Origin: Pratylenchus scribneri
Lineage: Eukaryota > Nematoda > Chromadorea > Rhabditida > Pratylenchidae
Length of the DNA stretch: 64,000 nt
NCBI GenBank assembly: GCA_030063045.1
Contig: JAQSEB010000038.1
Location: 1-64,000 of the forward strand
Direction of reading: 5' to 3'
Made by a program: the position numbers and the translations under genes. This document shows, one piece after another, positions 35,889 to 46,999 of the stretch. The number at the start of each line of letters is the position of its first letter. Position 1 is the stretch's first letter. The notes under the pieces were generated by a model. That model was given only the letters and a program-made list of their open reading frames with translations, did no database searches and had not been told where the DNA came from.

Positions 35889-36758
35889 ATGAATAATATG
35901 TTTAAAGAATAAGATTATTTTATATTGAAAATGAAAAATTTTTAAAGAAACTTTTCTTTAAAGCGACCAGCACAGAATCATCGTTTTGAATAATACCATG
36001 CTGCATTAAATATCTACATCAAAAAAAGTTAATAAAAATAACAAAAATCAATCAATTTATTATAAAAAATTAAAATTTTTGAATAAAAAAATTAATAAAA
36101 ATACAATCATAATGTGAATGAATGGAAATTTATAATTTTTTCTTCAATCTATAAATTAATTTTATCATCCTAATAAATTGGAATCAATATAATTAATAAA
36201 ATTTTAAAAAGAATTGCATCGATCCAATTTTCATTAGATTATTAAAAATTTAGCTAATGTAAGAGCAAAAATTAAAATTAATAAATAAAACGTATGCTAA
36301 TAATGTTTCAAATGAATAGATTTTTAAATAATATAACATAAAAATTCTATGAATCTATACAAAAGAAAGAGATTAATAGATATCTGTAATAAATTAAATT
36401 ATATTTTGATTAGATGTATATATTCTAAAAGATGTTTGCGTCGAAAACCAATCTAAATATCCATTTTCGAACAAAAAGTCAATATAAATATTTGAAAGAA
36501 TTATTTCATTTAATTAATATTTTCTTTTTTAATATATAATAGCGCCATATTATTAAGTTGAAAATAAATTTAAAATTTGAATAAAAAATTTTTTTTATAA
36601 TTTAAATAAAATTTAGTAAAAAAAAATATTTCAATCCTTACAAAGAAATAGAATACAAAAATTTAAAGTCATAGAAATTCAAAAAAAAAATAATAATAAT
36701 AACAATTCTGCTAGGCTAATTATTTTCAGAAGTCGTCTAACCAAGTTAGGATTATTGA
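35889..36758 (+). CDS. 289-aa open frame from ATG to TGA, hypothetical
   Basis: ATG at 35889, TGA at 36756-36758; I checked the register line by line. It begins MNNMFKEQDYFILKMKNFQR and then NFSLKRPAQNHRFEQYHAAL. Later parts read KILKRIASIQFSLDYQKFSQ, EINRYLQQIKLYFDQMYIFQ and ASKTNLNIHFRTKSQYKYLK. The frame holds across at least five separate GC-richer patches over 870 bp. It is basic and Gln-rich, with many TAA/TAG read as Gln. No known domain seen. Confidence 0.42.
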
Positions 36759-38307
36759 TCAAGGGCAATATCTTGAAAAAATTAAAATAAATATTTATTT
36801 TTTCCGAAAAAAAATTAAATATTTTCAACCAACTTAACATATTGCTATTCTGCAAAGAGTAATATAATTAATTTATATATTTTTATATATTTTTAAATAT
36901 TCTTCATTATGTTACAAATATTCGTAAACATTTTTTAAATTGATAAAATTTTATAAAATATAAAAAAAAATAAAAAATATCAATCAAAAAATTAATAATA
37001 ATTTATTTTTATATTTTCAACAACTTATTTAAAGTAATATAATTTTCAAAAATTTGAATTTAATTAAATTTTTATGTTATATTATATGTTAATATTATTG
37101 AATTTGCTAAAATATTTTTTTATTTTAATAAAATAAATCAAATTTTTTGTTCATTACACATTTGGACAAATCTTAAAGATTCTCCAAGTAGTAATAATAT
37201 TTATAAATAATAAAAAATATTATAAAGATAATAAATTAAAAAATTATTATATATTTTTAAAATCTTTATAAATTTAATAAATAATAACAAATTATTTACA
37301 AATAAATGAATAAATTATTGTTTTAATATAAACCCAGAAAATAAAAAATATTTTAATTTTAAAAGTAATTAAAATTTAGCTTAAATTTAAAAATGTTAAA
37401 TAAACAATATTTTTTTTAATTAAAAAATAATTTCCATTGAATGTTATTTAGATTATCGAAATAAAATTAAATTATTTTTATGAAAATTTAATTAATTTAG
37501 ATTAATAAATTTTTATTAATCTTGTATTTTAAAAATTAAGTCGATCTTAAATTAACATAGAAATTATTGAAATAATTTATATAATCAATAGCTTTAAAAG
37601 AATTTTTAATAAAATAAAGAGAAAAATAGATTGGATAAATCAAGAAAGATAAGAAGAAAAAAAATAATGAATTCAGCAAGGAAAATGGTTGGTTGAAAGG
37701 TGAAACCTCATCCAATTCAACATAAAACCTCCTTAAAGAAATAGCGAATATATTTCATTTTAAGAAAATATTCCATTTTATAGTAAATTAAGGAATGCTA
37801 AAAAATTGCTCATCTATTTTTTAAATAAATCAAGAAATTAAATCATTAAATATTATCAATAAAAATTTAATTAATTAGGAGACATAATAATAATAATACT
37901 GAATAATGTAAAGAAAATAAGGAAAAAACAAAAAAATTTATAATTCAATGATTATTAATTCTGATATCGAATATTCTCCGATATGAGATGATTCTTTGCG
38001 ACGGCGAACTGAAGAGCCAATTAAAACTCCTATCGAAACTGTTTAACAAATTGATTATGATTATTTTGGATAATTTATATAAGATTAATGCTTGATTAAA
38101 TCGAAACTATATTGATAAAAGATTAAAATTATTTGATCTAAAAATAATATAATTTTAATTTTTTGAAGGTTCAATTTTTTATAAATAAGTTGAATATTAA
38201 TTGACATATATACAAAAAGATATTTTCGAAATTAGTATCAGCCGTGAAAAACATAGTAAGAAAATGGGAAGGTGAAAAATATTAAAAGAAATAATTATAA
38301 CAAATGA

Positions 38308-38685
38308 AATGATCAATTAATGTAGATTCTCTAAAGAATACTGATTTATAATTTATAAAATTTAAAAGAACCAAAAAAAATCAAAAATACATATATAAAA
38401 TTTTTTTATAATTCCCATGAAAATTAGAAATATCAATTTTATAATGCAAAAAGATATATTAAAAAATTAAAATGGCCATCAAATAATTGGACAAAATTGA
38501 CTGTTTATGTTTCAGAAGATGACAATTGGGAATCATTAGACAAATGTATTAATCAGATATAATATTAAATTCAGCATAAGAAATTTTATAAAAAAATCGT
38601 GGCTCGAGATGTGGACGATGTCATCTCTATGATAGATGTGACAACGTCAAACATCATGTTCAGCAAAGAAAAGTCTTATATATGA
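38308..38685 (+). CDS. 126-codon open frame over two islands, hypothetical
   Basis: The frame lies between TGA codons at 38305 and 38683. Over 38473-38575 it reads WPSNNWTKLTVYVSEDDNWE and SLDKCINQ. After two TAA (Gln) it continues over the next island as VARDVDDVISMIDVTTSNIM. One register fits both islands. In the second island third-position GC is high (about 50%), and another frame there gives RCGRCHLYDRCDNVKHH, so the end is uncertain. Family unknown. Confidence 0.38.
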
Positions 38686-39137
38686 TTATCGATCTTTCTA
38701 CAAAAATTATTTAAATGAATTGTAATCATTATTTATTAATAAAAATTTATCAACAAGAAATAAAAATCTATAAAATAAAAAGCTAACTATCTCAAAAAAT
38801 TAAAATTAGTAAAAAAAATATAATTATCGGTTTAAATTCTAAAAAATTATAACAATTAATAAAGAAATATTAAAATTCAATAAAAAAAATTAAAAATGCC
38901 CGCCAAATCTTAAAATTATTTTAATCATTTCTTTTTAAATATAATTAAACTAGGTGATTAGAGAATAATTTATTCTTGTTTTTATAATCAATTAAAAAAA
39001 TAATTTATAAAAAATTTAATTTAAAGGTAATATATGTGTAATCATCTCCTAACATTAGTAAGAGCATTAAAAAATATATTCTAAAATTATCATCAAATTT
39101 ACAATTCAAATTTATGCAACAATTGCGATTCTGCTGA

Positions 39138-39503
39138 ATTGAACATATCTTAAGCAAAAAATTAAAAATAAATAAAATTTAATTTGATCGAACAAATTTT
39201 TTTGCGGAAATATAGCCTTTTTCAATTTCAGAGTAAATTATTTTTAAAAAGCTTTCAAATGAAGATTTGACCCATATCAATCAATTGGCATGTTTCCTTG
39301 TTATATACGAACGAGATAAACGCGGTTTTTTTGCTTTTAAAATTGTTATATTTATAAAAATTTAAAAATCCCAATCGCCACTATTGTTGATGCTATATGA
39401 TGATTGCCAAATAAATTTATATGAAGCATCTAAAAATTTAAATTTACTCAAGATTAAATTGCATATTTATTTTTTATCAATAAATTTTTAAAAAAAAACT
39501 TGA
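39138..39503 (+). CDS. 122-codon open frame with coding-like composition
   Basis: The frame runs from TGA at 39135 to TGA at 39501-39503; register checked base by base. It reads FDRTNFFAEIQPFSISEQII, then NEDLTHINQLACFLVIYERD and KRGFFAFKIVIFIKI, then LMLYDDCQINLYEASKNLNL. GC by position over 39204-39347 is about 40/25/23%. Two in-frame TAG/TAA in this part would be Gln. A frame in the +1 register (39397-39771) takes over at its end. No family recognised. Confidence 0.42.
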
Positions 39504-39771
39504 TTCGATATAGAAAAATTTAGCGATGTTTGACAATAAAATATTCTATGATTTAAATGGAGAAAAAAAATATCCAGAATTTATGATTCAAAAATCCTTA
39601 TAATATTCAATAATCTTTATTTATTCTATATATAGCATCTTCAAAAAAGAACAATTTTTTGTAAATGCACAAATAAATAAATTTTTACGCCTTGTGAAGC
39701 TCATAGTTTTTGACCGCTGGATTTCTGGAAGAATTACGACATATGTTTGCGATAATAAATATTTATAATGA
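39397..39771 (+). CDS. 124-aa open frame from ATG to TGA, hypothetical
   Basis: ATG at 39397, TGA at 39769-39771. It reads MMIAKQIYMKHLKIQIYSRL, then FDNKIFYDLNGEKKYPEFMI, and at the end LIVFDRWISGRITTYVCDNK. The frame is consistent over three separate GC-richer patches. It overlaps 39138-39503 by 107 bp in the +1 register, as if one protein were split by a small insertion. Family unknown. Confidence 0.38.
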
Positions 39772-40201
39772 AAATATAATGGATTTAAATAAAAATATTT
39801 TAATAAAAAAAATAAAAATTGACTCTTTTGATTTTAATTTAAAAATAAATATTTAAAATAGTTATTTTATTTTAAAAGCATTTTAATTTTAATAATTATG
39901 ATTCTTCAAAAAATGGCTATAATGTAAATTTTAAAATTGTTGAAATTTTTGATGAAAAATTTGTTGATCGAATTAACGGATAAATGAAAAAATTTTTTAT
40001 AAAAAAACATAAATTCTTTTAAGAAACAAATGAAGTAAAAATAAAATTATTTATTATTTTAATAATAAATAGAGGAAACATATTATTATAAAAATGTAAA
40101 ATTTAAAAAAAAATTAATTTATTGTTTTTAAATTTTGTAAAGAAAGAAAAGACTTATCCGTTAATAATAATCATATTTAAAATTGCAAATATTTATAATT
40201 A

Positions 40202-40498
40202 ATGGAAAACTATGAATTAAACATAATTTTTAATATTTAAATAAAAGAAATCAAGAAATATTTCTTTCAAAAAAGTCCCTCTAGATTATAAAATAGAAAT
40301 TAGACTGAAACAAAAAATTAACAGAGTTCTAAGCTCTTAAAAAAATTTAAATTTATTTAATTCTTTAAGATATATTAAAAATTATATTAATTATTTATGA
40401 TAAAAAAGGAAAAATATATATCTCTCCAAGTGATTGAGAAAATTCAAAAGACAGAGAAAGCTGCCTTTTATAACTAAAAATTATTGCATTCAAAATGA
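40202..40498 (+). CDS. 98-aa open frame from ATG to TGA, alternative frame
   Basis: ATG at 40202, TGA at 40496-40498. It reads MENYELNIIFNIQIKEIKKY and ends QVIEKIQKTEKAAFYNQKLL. Third-position GC over 40381-40495 is about 32%, worse than in the competing frame at 40324 onward (about 13%). I rank the other frame higher over that part. Confidence 0.25.
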
Positions 40499-41106
40499 AC
40501 AATTATATGTTAATGTTTCCTATATTAAATTAATAAAATAATGAAATTTATAAAATCTAAATAAATTTAAAAATTATGCAATTATAAAAAGATTAAATTT
40601 TGAATTTAAATTACTAAAAGATAAATTTTAATCAAAAAGAAAAATTCATAAGATAATTTGTCAGAAAAGGTAATATGGAGAGAAACGCAATTGACAAATA
40701 AATACATAGGATTTAAAAAATATCGACTTTTATAAATCCAATAAACCTACAATAATTCCAAGAAATATATGAAAATACTTATAATTGAATTCTTTTAAAA
40801 GATTTATAAATTTATTTAATAATTTATCTAAATTTATAAAATTGCAAAGTAAATTAATCAAAGCTCTCAGAGTTGTCAATAGTTTAAATGAAAAATTTCA
40901 ATTAATACATTGTAATGACATTGTACGATATCAAAACGATGAAACTTAGAATTGCATAGGAAATTATATTACAAATAGAGAAAACAGAAAAATGCTAGAA
41001 TAATAAATTGAAATTGAATATTTTTCCAAATATAAATAATTTAAAAAATTATTATATAATGTTATTAATTGATTCTAATAAATTTATCTAAAATAATTAT
41101 GGTTGA
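40324..41106 (+). CDS. Long single register with TGAs at 40435 and 40786
   Basis: The register reads IIYDKKGKIYISPSD, TGA, ENSKDRESCLLQLKIIAFK, then RQFVRKGNMERNAIDKQIHR and INLQQFQEIYENTYN. After a second TGA it continues LQNCKVNQSKLSELSIVQ, VMTLYDIKTMKLRIAQEIIL and NNLKNYYIMLLIDSNKF. GC by position around 40381-40470 is about 27/30/13%. If TGA is a stop these are separate frames of up to 117 codons; if TGA is Trp it is one product of more than 250 residues. The same register stays plausible on both sides of each TGA. Family unknown. Confidence 0.35.
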
Positions 41107-41224
41107 AAAACACTATTGTAGGAATACACATTGAATTTCTAAAAAAATTTTATTTTGTCTATTTGTGGAGAAACCAGCTGCTTCTGATGAGAAAAGGATT
41201 TGTCATTTTGGTGGTCATCTTTGA
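41099..41224 (+). CDS. Segment with strong coding signature ending in TGA
   Basis: From ATG at 41099 the frame reads MVEKHYCRNTH, a TGA at 41132, then ISKKILFCLFVEKPAASDEK and RICHFGGHL before TGA at 41222-41224. GC by position over 41162-41221 is about 60/40/20%, the clearest coding pattern in this part. No TAA or TAG lies inside, so standard-code coding is possible from 41135. An alternative register gives a Trp-rich reading and is less likely. Family unknown. Confidence 0.42.
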
Positions 41225-41299
41225 AGTAAATGATGAATTAAAATAAAAAATTCTTTATTGGGCTGAAGTAAATTTTTCATAATCTTATAAGGATAATCA

Positions 41300-44180
41300 G
41301 AAAAACATAAAATAAAAATTTAAAAAATAATAAATGTATGCAATAATAATATAATTTCTTATTCCAAAAAATATATTAAAATGATAAAGATATAAATAGT
41401 GATGAAATGACATAATTTTAAATGAAAATTTAGAAAAAATTTATTTTAAAATTATTTTATTAAATTATAATTTTATTGGAATTTTCAATTTTTTTAAAAA
41501 AAAAATAATATTCGTAATAAAATATAAAATTTTATTCTTCTTTCTATTTTTCATTAAGCTGAAATTTAGTGTATTAACAAGAATGTAATTTATGATTCGA
41601 ATGAACCTCAAAATTTTTCCGATGAAATATATAGAATGAGACTAAAGAATTCTGGTGCAGAAAATTTGGATAAGCTGAAACACGTAATAAAAAAATAATT
41701 AAAAATGTTGCAAAATTTTTTTGAGTCAATTATTTTTTTTAAAATTTTTTTTAAAGTTAAAAATATGAATTAGAAAAAATGTAATAATAAAATATTAAAG
41801 TATAATTATTTTAATTAAATTAAGTTGAAAATTATTATTTACAGCACCAATTATTGCAAGTTAAAAATAAGACAGGGATTTGTTTTTGTAATTAATTAAT
41901 ATTATGAAAGATAATATCAAAATTGATTCGATTAAAATAAATAAGATTTTAAATATAGCTTAGAAATTTAGTTTTTTATAAAAAATTTAAAATTTTCTAT
42001 TAAAAGCTATTAAAATGTGCAATAATAAAAATTTCTAAAATTGAAAGATAAAATAATTAAACCTATAGAAAAATAATATAAATTTACATAAGAAAAAAAT
42101 AATAATTTTTAAAATACAATTATTGATTTCTACAAATTTTTCGCCAAAAATTTGACTTAAAATTAAAAAATATATGAAAATAAAATATGTAATTTGAGGA
42201 AAGAGAAATAAAAAAAAAAGTTATAAGAAAATTTCTAAATAAATAAAAATATGAAGATTATTTAATATTTTATTCCAAATAGCCATGTGGAAATCATAGA
42301 TTTCAAATTGGATGAACCGGCGTCATATGCAAAAAATCAAAGTTAGAAAAAATAACAATTAGAGAAATAAAAATTTGCTAATACACTTTAAAAAATAATA
42401 CAAATGTAATTTATCATGATATACATTAGAAAAAATTATTTTAAAAATAATATCAAATTTTATATTGTTTTTCAGCTCTCTTATTCAACACAATTATATT
42501 TTATTTTAATAAGGAATAATTCAATAAATAAAAATTACATGGATAAATATTTTTTTTACACTTTGTATCGAATCTAAAAAAATTTATTCAAAAAATAAAA
42601 TTATTTTCTAAGAAATAATATGTTTTTCTTTTTATATAAATGAATTTTCGCTCTTTAAGAATTTCTTGATTTAATTTATTGTTAATTATTCTTTTTACTG
42701 ATGAATAATGAAAAAAAACTAATTGTATTTTTTAAGGTTATTATATAAGGCTAATAAATCATGAATGTTTATTTAAAAATTTTGAATAATTGTTAAAAAA
42801 AACCATCAAATAATATTTTCGTATAGCTAGATGATGATCAATTGTCATCTACATAAAAAAAAGAATTAATATAAAAATATAAATTGATGAATGATAATTG
42901 AATGAATTTTGAATAATATTTGTATCGTTAGCAAAAGATTTTGAAAATTAGAAAATAAATGGAAAAATTGAATGAAGAAAAAATATTATCTCAATATCCT
43001 TTTAAACTGTCTGATTTAATTATAACAGTCATTCTATTAAAAAAGCTACATCAAATTATTATCAATAATGTATTACTAAATTAAGAAATAAAACAAAAAT
43101 AAAATTATTTAACAACTAGGTTAAAAAATTTTCTTATATAAATTTTACGCAGCAACACACAAATCGTTATGTGATAATGAATTTACCCAAGGCGTAAATT
43201 TTATTTCACAAAATTATTCCCATTCAATTTCATCATTTTGTAGATTATCGACCAACAATTAAAGGAGCAACAATAGTTCTATCATGACATTATCTTTAAT
43301 ATAAAAAATCTAAAAAATTTTAATAATAAATATTTTTAATTTTGAAAAGAAAAAATAACTCAATAATATACTTGGATTTCTTCAAATATTTAATTTCCGC
43401 TTGAAATTATTTAAAAATTTTTGATTTAAATAGATTCGATTCTTTTTATCATGATAATGTAAAAATTTACAAAAATAAAATTAATTAATTTGCTATAATT
43501 TTAAGTGATTTAAATTAAATTTTGCATTCTAATGTAAAATTAATATTAAAATTAGTTAATTTATAATTAAGAAGTAATTTAAATGATATTTACTTCTCAA
43601 TTTTAAATTCTTTTTTTATTTTTAAAAACAATTAATTTTATAAATGTCATCTAAATGTATTTAACAATTCATTTGATTCATTCATTGAAGTTTTTTATAA
43701 AATAATTACAGCATTAAAAGAAGAGAGATTGAGAACTAAAATAAAATTACGAATAAAAATTGCATAAGCCTCAAAATGAAACATAAATAGATGGAATAAG
43801 ATGAAAGGACGCAGAAAAATTAAAAAAAAAAATACTCGGCAAATGGCTAATTGAATTACAAAGTTAGTTAAAACCATTATTTTTTTTTAATTAATAAATA
43901 AAAAATTTGAAGTTATATACATTTCCATATCCAAATAAATAAATCATAAAAATAAAAAAAATAAATTTTAGGTCATAAATCCAAAAAAAAATGTTTTTGT
44001 GCTAAAAAAACTAATAAATTTTCACTATAAAATAAAATTTGTTTAAACAGTGGCTAATTAAGAATATTAAAATTTTAATTATGGTTATCTATCAAATTAA
44101 CAAATATTTTAAATGAAGGCAATTATATATAATTTTAATAATTTTTTTGTTCTAATATAAAAAAAATCATATTCAAATTA
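41300..44180. other. AT-rich stretch with only weak islands
   Basis: Small GC-richer patches occur at 41.55-41.69, 42.28-42.34, 43.14-43.30 and 43.70-43.87 kb. The last overlaps a 60-codon minus frame (43695-43877). None gave a reading frame with a clear codon-position bias. The rest is A/T runs. Confidence 0.4.
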
Positions 44181-44184
44181 AAAA

Positions 44185-44362
44185 CGGCGCCTTTGGTTTG
44201 AACTTCTTCAAATTTCTGGGAATTCCTGCTACGGCTATACCTGTTGTCCATGTCTGTTCTCGTGCGGGCCAAGCTAAACTCGGGTATCGTTAAAAGATTG
44301 GAACTGAAATACTTGAAGCCGAAATTTTCACCTATTCCAATTCAATTTCGGGCTTAATATGA
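44185..44362. other. GC-richest island (about 45% GC), possible mobile-element fragment
   Basis: About 170 bp with near-even base composition. Codon-position GC is flat (about 48/43/38% in the best plus frame), so no frame is favoured. The plus strand reads KFLGIPATAIPVVHVCSRAG with one TAA later. A minus frame is open in the standard code for over 50 codons and contains DMDNRYSRSRNSQKFEEVQT. The island's abrupt edges and composition suggest a recently acquired piece that has not yet drifted to the local AT level. Confidence 0.5.
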
Positions 44363-44749
44363 TTTAAAAATTAAATTAAATTAAAGAAATTTTAAAAAAT
44401 TATATAGAAAAATTTTTAAAATAAAATTTTGATGAGAATTAAAATTAAGTCTAGAATAAATATTTCGACTTAAAATTTAATTTTTAAAATAAAGAGGAAT
44501 TTGTTTGAAAAATTAAAATTAATTAAAATTAATATTTTAAAAAATAAAGAGAGGAAATTATATGAGAAGAAAAAATTTATTACTATTTATTCAAAAATTT
44601 AATGAAAAAATTTTATATTTATAGGAAAATGAATAAAGATTATACATATTTTTAAAAAAATAAAGGTAATTATAATACAAATGTTTATAAACCAAATTTC
44701 ATTTAAAATATTTAAAAAAATTTAAATTCAATAAAAGAAATAATATTGA

Positions 44750-46930
44750 AACAATTCATCTAGGCTTTTTGATTTGACCTCTGGGATTGATGACCAATGG
44801 ATTTCCTTTTGGAGTCCCTAAAATTTAGTCATTTTTGTTGTTTCCAAATTTTTAATTTCAGCTATCCCGGCAGATAAATAATAAAAGAGAAATGTAATTT
44901 TTCATAAAAATTTAGTAAATTATTTACCTATTACAAAAAATTTTCATTTTAATTATGGCAATAAATAAAGTATTAAAAATAATTTTAAAATAATTTGAAT
45001 TTAATTAAAATAAAATTCAATTATTGAATTTTCGCGGGAAAAATTTATAATAGATTTTTTTTAAAAGAAAAGAAGTATAAAAATTTCTGGCACTGAAATT
45101 AATATTGCTGAAGAGTTTTATATAGATAAATGCATGGAACAAATACGAGAAGAATTCAAAGATCCACGTATTCCATCGGACTCGCCATTGCTAAATAATT
45201 AAATAAAAAATAAATAAATATCAATGGATAAATAATTAATTTATTCAAAATTTAATATAACATTCTTATTAATAAAATAAATCCATGATTAAATTTATTT
45301 AATTTTAACCATATATTTATGAAAAATAATTTATAATGAAATTATTTTATCAAAAAATTTATCATAAAAATAAAAATTATTTATTCTAATAAAGGATAAT
45401 GAATAAAATATTTTAATTTAAATTTTATATATTATATAAATCAATCTATTTCTTGACATCATTTAAAAAAATCATCATAAAATTAAATTTCTTTTTAATT
45501 AACTTCCGCCTCCATCCAATTTGGACGTCGATTCCTCGACAACATTTGGAATGATGGGCTGAAAAGAAGGGGAAGGATTAGGGCTTGACAACAAAGGGAT
45601 AGTTGATCCAATCAATCCATCATCCCAAAATAAATTTAATATCATTAATTAAGGAATCTAAAGCGATTCTTGATCTTCAACATGAAACGAATTATTTTAT
45701 AGTCAATCCTAATTTGATAATAATATTAATAATTTTCATAATTAAAAGTGAATAGTATTGTTTTAGTATAATATTATTTAAAATAAATTTAATATATTTA
45801 AAAAACATTAAAAAACATGAAAAAGAATATAATTTATAGTTTATCAAAAAATATTTTTACGGGACTTAATATTAAATAAAATAATTATGTTCATTTTAAA
45901 AATATTTTTAATTTAAAGGAAAACTGCTATTCTAATATTATTATGTTGATCAGAATCAGATAATGCAGTATCTTAAGCAGCAATGTGTAATGATTTAGCT
46001 GATCAATACAATGCAGTCAATATTAGTTTTATTTTAAACACGTAAATGTGATGATCTAAGATAAAACTATGGAATAAGTAAAATGATGCTCAAAAATTTC
46101 TTTCAACAAAATTTCTTTGAGAAATGAAAATGGAGTAAATTTTTTAAATTTATTTTTTAAGTGAGGAACCTTTAGGCTAAAATAGAAAAAATATTATAAA
46201 ACTATAGAAATTTATTTAAAAATTTAAAAAAAATTTACAAAAAAATATTCGATAAACATAAATATTATTAGATCTGTTAATTTTTTATTATTTTACTAAA
46301 AATTAAATAATTTAATTAATCTAACTATAAAAAATTAAATTCATTTTTTATAATCAAAGCGAATATAATTTTTTTTATTAAAAAAATATAAAATAAGGAA
46401 TATAATAATAAAATTACCATATAAGAAATTAGAAATTTTAAATAAAAATTACTTAGTTAACATTTAAAAATATTCCATTATAAAAAGTAAAAATAAATTA
46501 AAATTTAAAGTTTATTTAAAGTTTTTATTATTATTATTTTTATAATTTTATAATTTATTTTTTATAAAAATAAAGGAATTGGATTATTTGCTTTAAAATT
46601 GATTAAAAATTAAATATATATTATAAATTTAAAATTAGAAATTTACTTTATTAGAGGTTTGATATCTCTAGACATGAAAAGCAAAAATAATTTAAATTAT
46701 TATTCATATTTAAAATTTTTCTTTTTTTGTAATGAATTAGAAAAATTATTTCAGCTATTTTCAATTATATTTAAAGTTGTTAAAACAAAATAATAAGAAT
46801 AAACCTGACTTCATTCTAATATCAAAAAACCATACCATCAAAATTAATTAATATTTAAATTTAGTTCAATCATGCCGCCTTAACTGTGCCTAAACTTTAG
46901 CGGCGTTTGAACTGAAGGAATATAGTTTCT
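44750..46930. other. AT-rich stretch with small unassigned islands
   Basis: GC-richer patches lie at 44.76-44.88, 45.10-45.20, 45.50-45.65, 45.95-46.10 and 46.86-46.92 kb. Between them are A/T runs. I could not settle a frame for any of them. The patch at 44.76 begins AGGCTTTTTGATTTG and recalls the TTGGCTTTTTGAGCTTTG start of the 9.6-kb island. Confidence 0.4.
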
Positions 46931-46999
46931 TATTTATCAATTTCTAAAAATTTTTAAAAATTATTCTATATAAATTTACAAATTTTAATTATTCTCTGA

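Noticed and set aside
38595..38690. Zinc-ribbon-like reading with C-x2-C and further Cys/His in another frame of the 38.6-kb island
   Set aside because: It competes with a longer single register covering both islands; spacing after the second Cys fits no zinc finger I know.
43695..43877. 60-codon minus standard frame
   Set aside because: Composition is background-like and hydrophobic; it looks like the shadow of an A-rich plus strand.
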